Shown here: positions 7,860 through 14,182 of the stretch, piece by piece | How the letters are laid out: every line of letters begins with the position of its first letter | Numbering within the stretch: position 1 is the stretch's first letter | Assembly (NCBI GenBank): GCA_031370625.1 | Contig: JANMQR010000019.1 | Coordinates: 1 to 14,536, forward strand | Source: UKL13-2 sp031370625 | Lineage (GTDB): Bacteria; Pseudomonadota; Gammaproteobacteria; Burkholderiales; Usitatibacteraceae | Reading direction: 5' to 3' | Length of the DNA stretch: 14,536 nt | Notes under the pieces: generated by a model | Seen by the model: only the letters and a program-made list of their open reading frames with translations | What the model was told of the DNA's origin: nothing | Databases searched by the model: none | Position numbers and translations under genes: made by a program

Positions 7860-8582
7860 GTGCATCAAAGGAAACAAGCCGGACAAAACTTAAAAAACGC
7901 GAAAGTTCGTGTCGTACGCGGCGCGCTTGCGGTGCCCAATCTGTTATTGGATAAAACTGGTAAAGATGTTGTTGAGCCTGCGTTTTCGCTTTTCTCTCCC
8001 GAGGCCAAACGCTTTCCGCTGATTCTCACGCTGGATCAAAACGGCATTCCGCATCGCTGGATCACGTGGCAGCACGCGGTCTGGTATTACGCGAAGTCGC
8101 GCATCGCATGGGAACTTGGTTCTGAAGCCTTTACCGTGTGTGGCGGCAAATCACGCGATACCGGCGAAGTATCGACCGTGACGGCCGCCTCCATCATTGC
8201 CATTCGCGGCAAAGCGATGGCGATGAAAGGCTTTAATCAGGTGCCGCCGCTGAACAATCGCGAATTGTTCCATCGTGATCGACATATGTGCGGCTATTGC
8301 GCAGGCCTGTTTTCACATTCCAAGCTCACTCGCGACCACATCATTCCTTACGCCAAGCGTGGGCAGGATACGTGGATGAACGTGGTTACGGCTTGTCGTG
8401 CTTGTAACGAACGCAAAGGTTCGCGATTGCCCGAAGAGGCGCAAATGCAGCTGGTGTACGCGCCGTATGTGCCAAATCGTGCAGAATTTCTGATTCTTGC
8501 TAATCGTCGCATTCTGGCGGATCAGATGGAATTTTTGAAGCAGCATGTGGCGGCGCATAGTCGGATACATCTGCCAGACTGA
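7860..8582 (+). CDS. Stand-alone HNH endonuclease-family protein
   Basis: The 240-residue protein has an HNH nuclease domain in its C-terminal half. The zinc ribbon Cys pairs are C144-GY-C147 and C179-RA-C182; the catalytic motif is RDHIIP (Asp159, His160), with Asn174 and the final Asn183 in ACNERKGSR. The fold is therefore complete. The N-terminal half (about residues 55-125) contains PLILTLDQNGIPHRWITWQ and a conserved-looking AVWYYAKSRIAWELG segment, a layout I associate with single-copy chromosomal HNH proteins of proteobacteria rather than with mobile elements. Its target is unknown, and no methyltransferase or restriction partner is adjacent. The start is GTG at 7860, the only plausible start early in this frame; a stop lies in frame at 7827. 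The sequence GGAGCATAC before it gives a reasonable ribosome-binding site (GGAG). Confidence 0.88.
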   Translation: MHQRKQAGQNLKNAKVRVVRGALAVPNLLLDKTGKDVVEPAFSLFSPEAKRFPLILTLDQNGIPHRWITWQHAVWYYAKSRIAWELGSEAFTVCGGKSRDTGEVSTVTAASIIAIRGKAMAMKGFNQVPPLNNRELFHRDRHMCGYCAGLFSHSKLTRDHIIPYAKRGQDTWMNVVTACRACNERKGSRLPEEAQMQLVYAPYVPNRAEFLILANRRILADQMEFLKQHVAAHSRIHLPD

Positions 8583-8620
8583 TTAGCCGTTAAATCCGGC
8601 TTGTGATTATTTGGGCTGTC

Positions 8621-8650
8621 TTGTGGCGATCTAATGCGCCGATTTATAAT
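8621..8650 (+). promoter_or_regulatory. Promoter of the helical-repeat/PilZ-like gene pair
   Basis: A perfect -10 TATAAT (8645-8650) is preceded by TTGTGG (8621-8626) with an 18-base spacer. The predicted transcript would begin near 8657 and leave a leader of about 40 bases before the TTG start at 8696. It lies in the 113-base gap after the HNH gene. Confidence 0.55.
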
Positions 8651-8695
8651 GGCACTGAGTAGTTAAGTTAAATAGTTCCAATCATAGGAAATGCT

Positions 8696-9250
8696 TTGGA
8701 TAAACCAGGTTCACATTCCGGCAGCTATCCTGTTTTCGCGCCAAATTTAAGCAGTGCAGATCAATTAGGCGCACATCCCATTCGCCGACGCCTGCATGAC
8801 CGTTATGTAATTAGCCGATTCCCCGTGTTTTCAGATCCGCGCCAAGATCTCAGGGACGTTGACCGCGTGATTCGTTATTCGCGAGAATTGTTTGATGACG
8901 AGCAGCCACGCCGCGCGATCGAGTTGCTACGTCTGGCAATTGAAGAAGACCAATCACAACGTGCGCTTTGGCTGGCGTTGATTGAGCTATGCTTTTTGGT
9001 TCGTGATGCAACGCGATTTACCGAGTTGATTCTGGCTTTCTCGGCTGAGTTCGCGTTGGACGCTGAAGTGCCGACGCTTAGTGCTATGCGTCGCGCTCTG
9101 CTGCCACATGATCCGGCGATGGCGAACGCACCGAAGTTGCTTGAGCTTCCCAACTGGAGTGTGCCACCCGACCGCGCGAAAAACGACGCGCTGCAAAAGC
9201 AGTTTCACGCCCGATTGCAACGAGCCACCGTTGCGCGTGTGAATCAATGA
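8696..9250 (+). CDS. Small helical-repeat (TPR/FimV-like) protein, function unknown
   Basis: The 184-residue protein starts with TTG at 8696; the sequence AGGAA at 8686-8690, five bases before it, is a good ribosome-binding site and decides this start. There is no signal peptide or membrane segment. The N-terminal 50 residues are probably unstructured. From about residue 60 to 130 the sequence is helical and rich in Ala, Leu and Glu, with a TPR-like helix pair (QPRRAIELLRLAIEEDQSQ then ALWLALIELCFLVRDATRF). This pattern resembles the C-terminal TPR domain of FimV-type proteins, though the similarity is only by eye. The ATG of the next gene overlaps its stop by 4 bases (ATGA), so the two are surely co-transcribed and probably translationally coupled. 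A protein-protein adaptor for the PilZ-like partner is a reasonable guess. Confidence 0.72.
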   Translation: MDKPGSHSGSYPVFAPNLSSADQLGAHPIRRRLHDRYVISRFPVFSDPRQDLRDVDRVIRYSRELFDDEQPRRAIELLRLAIEEDQSQRALWLALIELCFLVRDATRFTELILAFSAEFALDAEVPTLSAMRRALLPHDPAMANAPKLLELPNWSVPPDRAKNDALQKQFHARLQRATVARVNQ

Positions 9251-10848
9251 ATGATCAGCTGCTGGGCCCCTCGACATCGGCTGGCAGCACACGTGCTGCG
9301 CAGCAAAGCTACTTGGTGCGCGAGCAATTGATGGCGAAGCAGCTGAGCTTGGAGAGTATGCTCAACGGCTTCGCGGCAGAGGCGGCGGTCGATCGTATCG
9401 AGCGGGCGGCGGTTGAATTTGAAGCCAGAACGCGCGATGAACGGGAGCGGCTATTGCAGAGCAGTGCTGAGCATACTCCGGAGGAAATCGGTTTGTGCGA
9501 GTGGTATGCGACGCGCTACGATTTGCTCGCCAGAATGGCGCGCTCGATCACGGAACGAGCGCTCCCGCCCGCGTTTAGCGGACCGCATCAGGAATCCATT
9601 CGCCAAGCGGCAGGTGCATGGGCTTACTGCATCTTGCTGCGCGGACACGCGAGCAAATGGCGACAGATCGCGGGTAATCGCACCATCGCACCGCGTGGGG
9701 TTCTCCATCAGGTTTTCAAAAGCGCGCTGGAATACAAGATATCGGATCACATACTTGAAGTGATCGTCGAAGGCCAGCGAACCGAGACCAGCGTCGAAGC
9801 GCTGTATTCGCGCACGCTTCTACTGGAACGATTTGCGAGCGGTAATTTATCGCCGCCCCGGCTTGAAATTCTCGACAACTGGCTGATCACCTGGATGAGC
9901 GCCCTGTGGCTTTCTACGCAACCGCCCACAGATGACGCCACATTACTGTTGTCCATTGATACCAGTAGCGAGATTCATGGCCTCACACGATTCGAAGTCG
10001 GGCAGCCGGCCGATTTCTTTTTGGCGTTGAGCCCGTTGCATTATCAGCTTGAGCGCGCTATCCAGAGTTTCCATCGCGGCGTATTGTTCCCGGGCTGGGG
10101 GATTGGCATGGCATTTCGGGTTGAAGAGCATGTTGGCGTGATCGATTTTCTCGAACGCGAATTGATGCTTCTTGAGCAAAACGTGCTGGTGAAAAGTAAG
10201 CGATTTTCGCCGCAAAGCGATGTCATGGTTGACGTTTATTTTGGGCTCGAATCCATTACCGCTCGCGGATTGGTGGGCCAGTTCGCCAATCTATCGCCGC
10301 CTGAGATCGCGAAACTTGCCTCGTCCACGCGATCTGAAAACGATGACCCGAAATACCTTCGTGTTTTTGATGTGAGCGAAACCGGTGTGGGGCTCGTGCT
10401 GCCGTCTGCGTTGGCGGCGAGCGTCGTTATTGATGATCTGATCGCAGTCCGCTTTGGCGCAGGCTATCCATGCACGCTCGGCACGGTGGTGCGAAAAACC
10501 ACTGGCGTGGTTGGCGCAGATCGCAATTCGATTGTTGTCGGAATCCATTTTTTGTCGCGCTGTCCGTTGTTGGCGCGCTTGAAGACCGCGCCCGTGCCCG
10601 GCCCCAGAGTGGCGATTAATGCAATTTTGTCGGCGGGCAGCTCGGCCTACGGCAGCTCAGATTCCCTCGTGGTGAGCGATGCAGTATTCAAAGCCGCGCC
10701 AACGCTTACCGTTACTTTTGGTAGCGGCGATAGCAATAGCGCCGACCAAGCGTTTGAAGCTGAAACCTATCACGTTCGACTAGGGCGCGTCCGGCGCAAT
10801 GGTCGTGGCTGGAAAATGGTCGCGTTTGATGTTGTGGAGCGAACCTGA
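9247..10848 (+). CDS. Large protein with a PilZ-like C-terminal domain
   Basis: This 533-residue soluble protein has a long helical N-terminal region (about 1-330) without a motif I recognise. It is followed by a beta-rich C-terminal part. Residues 370-440 contain FDVSETGVGLVLP, with the D/NxSxxG element of PilZ domains at Asp375, Ser377 and Gly380, and then LGTVVRKTTG and VVGIHFLSR, matching the later PilZ strands. The upstream RxxxR motif that grips cyclic di-GMP is not visible just before it: Arg373 is adjacent and no correctly spaced partner is seen. It may thus be a degenerate PilZ that binds a protein rather than the nucleotide. A final segment (about 455-533) looks like another beta domain. 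It is the second gene of a two-gene unit. ATG at 9247 is chosen; ATG at 9251 is in another frame. Confidence 0.7.
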   Translation: MNDQLLGPSTSAGSTRAAQQSYLVREQLMAKQLSLESMLNGFAAEAAVDRIERAAVEFEARTRDERERLLQSSAEHTPEEIGLCEWYATRYDLLARMARSITERALPPAFSGPHQESIRQAAGAWAYCILLRGHASKWRQIAGNRTIAPRGVLHQVFKSALEYKISDHILEVIVEGQRTETSVEALYSRTLLLERFASGNLSPPRLEILDNWLITWMSALWLSTQPPTDDATLLLSIDTSSEIHGLTRFEVGQPADFFLALSPLHYQLERAIQSFHRGVLFPGWGIGMAFRVEEHVGVIDFLERELMLLEQNVLVKSKRFSPQSDVMVDVYFGLESITARGLVGQFANLSPPEIAKLASSTRSENDDPKYLRVFDVSETGVGLVLPSALAASVVIDDLIAVRFGAGYPCTLGTVVRKTTGVVGADRNSIVVGIHFLSRCPLLARLKTAPVPGPRVAINAILSAGSSAYGSSDSLVVSDAVFKAAPTLTVTFGSGDSNSADQAFEAETYHVRLGRVRRNGRGWKMVAFDVVERT

Positions 10849-10869
10849 CCGGCTCGCTGATATCCGGTC
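10847..10869. terminator. Hairpin between converging genes
   Basis: GACCGG (10847-10852) and CCGGTC (10864-10869) form a perfect 6-bp stem with an 11-base loop, in the 22 bases between the PilZ-like gene and queA. No T-run follows on either strand, so it is not a standard intrinsic terminator. Its position suggests a bidirectional end signal at best. Confidence 0.25.
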
Positions 10870-10870
10870 T

Positions 10871-11938
10871 TCAATGGGCGCGCGCGTCTGGCAGTGCACA
10901 GTTTTTTTCAATCAACATTGCATCCCCATAACTAAAAAATCGATAGCGATGTTCAACCGCATGGCGATACGCAGTGACCATATTTTCACGACCTGCAAAC
11001 GCGGCCACCAGCATCATCAGCGTTGATTTCGGCAGATGGAAATTGGTGATGAGCCGATCAACCGTCTTGAATTCATAGCCTGGTTTTATAAATATCTGCG
11101 TCTCCGATTGTTGTGCGAGCAGGGCCCCGGTACTCGATGCAGCTTCAAGCGTGCGCATGCTGGTTGTGCCTACCGCAATCACGCGTCCGCGCAAAGCTTT
11201 TGCTGCTGCCACCGCTTCAACTGTTTCTGGCGGAACGTGGAAACGCTCGCTGTGCATAGTGTGTTTCGAGATATCATCATCTCGAACCGGCTGAAACGTG
11301 CCCGCGCCCACGTGCAGTGTCACGTATGCCGATGCCACCCCGAGGGCGTCAATTTTATCCAGCAGCGCCTGATCAAAATGCAGTCCAGCCGTTGGTGCCG
11401 CGACCGAGCCAATATGCTTTGCATACACAGTTTGATAGCGCGATTCGTCTCCGGCATCTGCCTGATGGGTGATGTATGGCGGCAGCGGCACTTCGCCAAT
11501 TTTTTCCAGCACGTCATGCACGCGCTCGCTGCCTTCAAAATGCAGTTCAAACAAATCTTCCACGCGCCGCACCATCGTCGCCACGATATTGTTGGCAAAA
11601 ATAATTCTGGAGCCCGGCTTGGGCGACTTACTGGCGCGGATGTGTGCGAGGGCCATGCTGGATTGAGGCGAATTATTTTCCAATATCCGCTCAATCAAGA
11701 CCTCGGCTGAGCCACCTTTTTCTTTGTGCCCGTGTAACCGAGCTTTGATGACTTTGGTGTTATTGAAAACCAGCAAATCATTTGGCAGAAGCAGCGAAGT
11801 AATATCGCTAAACGTTCGATCTTGAATCGCGCCCGTCACGCCATCAAGATGCAGCAGCCGACTCGCCGTACGCTCGGCGGGCGGATGCTGCGCGATAAGT
11901 TCCTCGGGCAGGTGGTAATCGAAATCAGAAAGTTTCAT
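10871..11938 (-). CDS. queA: S-adenosylmethionine:tRNA ribosyltransferase-isomerase
   Basis: QueA transfers and rearranges the ribose of S-adenosylmethionine onto 7-aminomethyl-7-deazaguanine at position 34 of GUN-anticodon tRNAs, making epoxyqueuosine. The 355-residue length is normal. Family motifs are in order: DFDYHLPEELIAQHP at the N-terminus, LVFNNTKVIKARL, EVPLPPYI, the segment GSVAAPTAGLHF, HVGAGTFQPV, GTTSMRTLE, LITNFHLPKSTLMMLV and YRFFSYGDAMLI near the end. No defect is seen. In many proteobacteria tgt follows queA; here the next gene is the convergent PilZ-like gene, so queA stands alone. The start is ATG at 11938, only about 106 bases from the tRNA-Leu gene on the other strand. 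The Shine-Dalgarno sequence is weak. Confidence 0.98.
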   Translation of the reverse strand: MKLSDFDYHLPEELIAQHPPAERTASRLLHLDGVTGAIQDRTFSDITSLLLPNDLLVFNNTKVIKARLHGHKEKGGSAEVLIERILENNSPQSSMALAHIRASKSPKPGSRIIFANNIVATMVRRVEDLFELHFEGSERVHDVLEKIGEVPLPPYITHQADAGDESRYQTVYAKHIGSVAAPTAGLHFDQALLDKIDALGVASAYVTLHVGAGTFQPVRDDDISKHTMHSERFHVPPETVEAVAAAKALRGRVIAVGTTSMRTLEAASSTGALLAQQSETQIFIKPGYEFKTVDRLITNFHLPKSTLMMLVAAFAGRENMVTAYRHAVEHRYRFFSYGDAMLIEKNCALPDARAH

Positions 11939-12002
11939 GGATAAGGGTGGCTGGTTCGCAGTGGTGTCATATTTAGCGCTCGGAAAACGGCCAAGACTAC
12001 GC

Positions 12003-12008
12003 TATAAT
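12003..12008 (+). promoter_or_regulatory. -10 element of the tRNA-Leu promoter
   Basis: A perfect TATAAT lies 36 bases before the mature tRNA 5' end. No convincing -35 hexamer is found at 16-18 bases upstream, so this is supported by the -10 and its position only. Confidence 0.5.
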
Positions 12009-12044
12009 CCGATTCCTTCAAAGGTCTATCGAAATGCAAACCGT

Positions 12045-12131
12045 GCCGGGATGGCGGAACTGGTAGACGCACGGGACTCAAAATCCCGCGGTGGCAACAT
12101 CGTGCCGGTTCGATTCCGGCTTCCGGCACCA
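12045..12131 (+). tRNA. tRNA-Leu, anticodon CAA
   Basis: The 87-base gene folds as a class II tRNA. The acceptor stem GCCGGGA pairs with TTCCGGC (one G-U), the discriminator is A, and the CCA end is encoded. The anticodon stem CGGGA/TCCCG encloses the loop CTCAAAA, giving anticodon CAA, which reads UUG. A long variable arm (about CGGTGGCAACATCGT) and the T arm GCCGGTTCGATTCCGGC follow. It is transcribed alone, followed by a strong terminator. tRNA-Leu genes are common integration sites, and an integrase relic lies just downstream. Confidence 0.97.
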
Positions 12132-12165
12132 CAGTTTTGTTTTTTGCAGTTCAGCAACATCCACG

Positions 12166-12206
12166 AAACCCGCATTTCTCCTCTGAGACTGCGGGTTTTT
12201 TGTTTT
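12166..12206 (+). terminator. Intrinsic terminator of tRNA-Leu
   Basis: AAACCCGCA (12166-12174) and TGCGGGTTT (12190-12198) form a perfect 9-bp stem with a 15-base loop, followed by a T-rich run (TTTTTTGTTTT). It stands 35 bases after the tRNA CCA end and directly before the integrase relic. Confidence 0.9.
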
Positions 12207-12220
12207 ATAGCGTTCAATAG

Positions 12221-12419
12221 CGTTTGAGTTACAAAGGCATTACCACGGCACACGGGTTTCGTGTCTTTCCCCCTTGTGAACGAAGCTGGATGCAATCCAG
12301 ACGCAATAGAACGATAACTTGCCCGCATGGAACGCAACAAAATTCGTGCGGCTTATCATCGTTCGACGTACACGGATGAGCGAAAGAGGATGATGCAATA
12401 GTAGCCGGACTATAGTGAT
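12221..12419 (+). pseudogene. Relic of the C-terminal end of a P4-type tyrosine integrase
   Basis: Two frames carry recognisable pieces of one integrase. From 12221 one frame reads RLSYKGITTAHGFR, with the catalytic HxxR motif as HGFR at 12251-12262. After a frameshift, the other frame (from 12276) reads VNEAGCNPDAIER-stop-LARMERNKIRAAYHR and so on to DERKRMMQ-stop-stop-PDYSD. In intact P4-type integrases the comparable end is roughly NEAGWNPDAIERQLAH, AAYNR with the Tyr nucleophile (here 12354-12356), and RRMMQWWADYLD. The changes seen are Trp to Cys, CAA to TAA (12315-12317), the His of QLAH to Arg, and TGGTGG to TAGTAG (12399-12404). The N-terminal and central parts are missing: the relic begins almost at the tRNA-Leu terminator. 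It cannot be active. It marks an old integration at this tRNA gene. Confidence 0.8.
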
Positions 12420-12486
12420 GTTGCTGTATTGGGTGGTGCGGTTATGGCGGTGAATTTTGGCAAGAAAGTGGCATGTAACCCATCGA

Positions 12487-12505
12487 TATTTAAAGTATTA
12501 TTTAA
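12487..12505. promoter_or_regulatory. Tandem TATTTAA repeats upstream of the toxin gene
   Basis: TATTTAA occurs at 12487-12493 and again at 12499-12505, 12 bases apart, in the AT-rich stretch just before the toxin start. TATTAT (12496-12501) or TACAAT (12508-12513) could serve as -10 boxes, but neither has a good -35. Toxin-antitoxin operons are usually autoregulated by their antitoxin at such sites, so this may be the operator and promoter region. Confidence 0.3.
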
Positions 12506-12513
12506 GATACAAT

Positions 12514-12846
12514 TTGCCCGAACTTAGAACCTATGTGAGCCTCGCAGGTAAATCGTACTTCACCGACTGGCTGAATAAATTGCGGGACATGCAGGCACGG
12601 GCGCGAATTGATGTTCGCTTGAACCGGCTTGCAAACGGATTGACCGGCGATACGAAATTTGTCGGTGAGGGTGTTTCAGAGCTGCGGATCGATTGGGGGC
12701 CGGGATACCGCGTCTACTTTGCCCGCGATGGTGTAACGGTTGTGCTGTTACTCTGCGGCGGCGATAAACGTACGCAACAAAAGGATACTGACCATGCCAT
12801 CGAATACTGGAAAGACTACCAAACGCGCCGCAAGCATGCCTTATAA
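12514..12846 (+). CDS. RelE/ParE-superfamily toxin, HigB-like (Gp49 / addiction-module killer type)
   Basis: The protein of about 110 residues matches the small HigB-like killer family (phage Gp49-like). Its order is ELRTYVSLAGKSYFTDWL at the N-terminus, the helical LRDMQARARIDVRLNRLANG, then the core GEGVSELRIDWGPGYRVYF, VTVVLLLCGGDKRTQQKD and the tail HAIEYWKDY. Members are ribosome-dependent mRNA endonucleases or related growth inhibitors. The frame is open to 12457, but homologues begin near PELRTY, so the TTG at 12514 is chosen; GTG at 12535 is an alternative. The ribosome-binding site is weak. Its 3' end overlaps the antitoxin gene by 53 bases. The open frame upstream is integrase debris, so the toxin gene sits directly against the relic. 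Confidence 0.85.
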   Translation: MPELRTYVSLAGKSYFTDWLNKLRDMQARARIDVRLNRLANGLTGDTKFVGEGVSELRIDWGPGYRVYFARDGVTVVLLLCGGDKRTQQKDTDHAIEYWKDYQTRRKHAL

Positions 12847-13129
12847 GCCTACGCAACACGAATGGTTGCGCAAGGATGCCAAGCACTCAGCCGCCTACCT
12901 TGAAGCCGCCATAGAAACGGGCGATCCCGGCGATCTTATGGCCGCGCTGCGCGACGTTGCAGACGCCCACGGAGGCGTGTCCCACATCGCAAAAACAACC
13001 GGCTTGGGGCGCGAAACGCTTTACCGCACGCTCTCGAAAAAAGGCAATCCACAGCTGTCGAGCTTGATACCGATTCTTGAGGCAGTGGGGCTACGGCTAG
13101 TTGTAGCTCCGTTGAAGAAGGCGGCTTGA
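12794..13129 (+). CDS. HigA-like antitoxin, cognate to the HigB-like toxin
   Basis: The 111-residue protein has a Lys/Arg-rich N-terminal tail (TTKRAAS) then AAYLEAAIETGDPGDLMAALRDVA, and a helix-turn-helix at about residues 61-83 (GGVSHIAKTTGLGRETLYRTL), ending with SSLIPILEAVGLRLVVAPL. This is the typical pattern of the DNA-binding antitoxin found directly after HigB-like killer genes, which neutralises the toxin and represses the operon. The start is ATG at 12794, because AGGA lies 8 bases before it; the later ATG at 12836 has no ribosome-binding site. The gene overlaps the toxin by 53 bases, and its TGA shares a base with the next ATG (TGATG), so translation is coupled on both sides. Confidence 0.87.
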   Translation: MPSNTGKTTKRAASMPYKPTQHEWLRKDAKHSAAYLEAAIETGDPGDLMAALRDVADAHGGVSHIAKTTGLGRETLYRTLSKKGNPQLSSLIPILEAVGLRLVVAPLKKAA

Positions 13130-13443
13130 TGGTTGGGACACGCTCCATTTGTATGCACAATCCTCCGCACCCTGGCGAAGTTTTACGCGACGGCGTTTTT
13201 GCTGATTCGACTATTTCAGTGACTGATTTTGCGCAACGCCTCGGCGTAACTCGCGTAGAGCTTTCGCGTATGCTGACCAGCAAGGTCGGCATCAGCGCAG
13301 ACATAGCCTTGCGCTTTGCAGCAGCATTGGGGGGCACCGCCCAATCGTGGCTGCAGATGCAAGCGAACTACGACTTATGGCAGGCGGAGAAGTCTTTGAA
13401 ACGTGAGGTCGCGAAGATTACACCGTTGAAACTTGCGGCTTAA
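13129..13443 (+). CDS. Second antitoxin, XRE/HigA family
   Basis: The 104-residue protein contains NPPHPGEVLRDGVF, the classic start of the XRE-type HigA family, a helix-turn-helix at about residues 32-52 (VTDFAQRLGVTRVELSRMLT) and the conserved LRFAAALGGTAQSWLQMQANYDLWQ. It belongs to a different HigA family from the antitoxin before it. Normally such a gene follows its own HigB toxin; none is present here. ATG at 13129 is chosen because AGAAGG precedes it at a proper distance and it overlaps the previous stop. ATG at 13153 (MHNPPHPG) is where most homologues begin, but it has no ribosome-binding site. It could regulate the operon or protect against toxins elsewhere. Confidence 0.87.
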   Translation: MVGTRSICMHNPPHPGEVLRDGVFADSTISVTDFAQRLGVTRVELSRMLTSKVGISADIALRFAAALGGTAQSWLQMQANYDLWQAEKSLKREVAKITPLKLAA

Positions 13444-13453
13444 TTAGTGCGAC

Positions 13454-14182
13454 ATGCCATTACTTAAACTTGATGGAACTCCGTTAGACAGGTCTTTAGT
13501 TCGCGCGGTAATGCTCTTCCCATCTGACGAACTGTTACGCGAGCGGTTCATTGCGGTTCAAAAAGCGCGAGCTTTGATCCAAGATTGTGCCGAGAGCGAG
13601 AGAGTAGTGTTGAGCGCTCTCGATGTGCATTTACTTCTTGATTCTCCGCGCTGTGGCAATAGCGGTGAATTCGACACGCTCACCGACGAAAATACGAAGG
13701 GAGCAACCGTTGCAGGCGATATATTGGCTTGTCTTTATTTGATGAAGCGTTTTGAAATGCAAGAACCAAGTATGAACAACGCTATTTTTTTCGCAATGGA
13801 CTACGCGAAAAAAGCAAGTTACGGAGACGGCGCTGGCTTAGTCGCCTCCGAAACAAAAATACGCGGATATTGGAAAAAATATCGTTCCGTTGCGCATTTT
13901 TGGGCTGCGTTCAGACTTGATAGGGAGTATCGATTAGGTGAGACAGGCCAGGCTTTTGATCCCGCAAATCATCAAATATTTCTGCAAGCGTCAAAAGGAA
14001 TCTATAACTTTGGCTCAACGTTTGTGCCGCACCGCGCACGCCCTCAGCAACCGATTCTTGACCCCGCGGAATGTTGGCAATTACCTTCCAAAATCCGGGC
14101 CTCTAATCTGAAGTGCGATAGATATCCAGATGTACTTGCAAGTATTTTGAAAAAATACGAAGCGCCCAAACTCAAGGACTGA
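13454..14182 (+). CDS. Unidentified protein in the toxin-antitoxin operon
   Basis: I do not recognise this 242-residue protein. It has no signal peptide, no clear membrane segment and no nuclease or kinase motif I can name. It looks soluble and mixed helical. A notable stretch is SETKIRGYWKKYRSVAHFWAAFRL (about residues 132-155), with the aromatic-rich VAHFWAA core. The middle (about 88-103) is GDILACLYLMKRFEMQ. Cys residues at 45, 67, 93, 207 and 221 do not form an evident metal site. It starts 10 bases after the HigA stop, with only weak ribosome-binding sequence, so it is probably co-transcribed and coupled. Its place as last gene suggests a cargo or accessory gene of the module: possibly a third component, an orphan toxin partner of the second antitoxin, or an unrelated passenger. 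Codon use gives no warning of a false gene. Confidence 0.7.
   Translation: MPLLKLDGTPLDRSLVRAVMLFPSDELLRERFIAVQKARALIQDCAESERVVLSALDVHLLLDSPRCGNSGEFDTLTDENTKGATVAGDILACLYLMKRFEMQEPSMNNAIFFAMDYAKKASYGDGAGLVASETKIRGYWKKYRSVAHFWAAFRLDREYRLGETGQAFDPANHQIFLQASKGIYNFGSTFVPHRARPQQPILDPAECWQLPSKIRASNLKCDRYPDVLASILKKYEAPKLKD

Noticed and set aside
11036..11710. A 224-codon plus-strand reading frame
   Set aside because: It lies fully antisense to queA, whose motifs are unmistakable; the frame is a shadow.
11937..12227. Plus-strand frame of 96 codons across the tRNA
   Set aside because: It runs through the tRNA-Leu gene and its terminator, so it is not coding.
12457..12513. Longer N-terminus of the toxin starting at TTG 12457
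   Set aside because: The extra residues do not resemble the family and come from the debris after the integrase relic; homologues begin near PELRTY.
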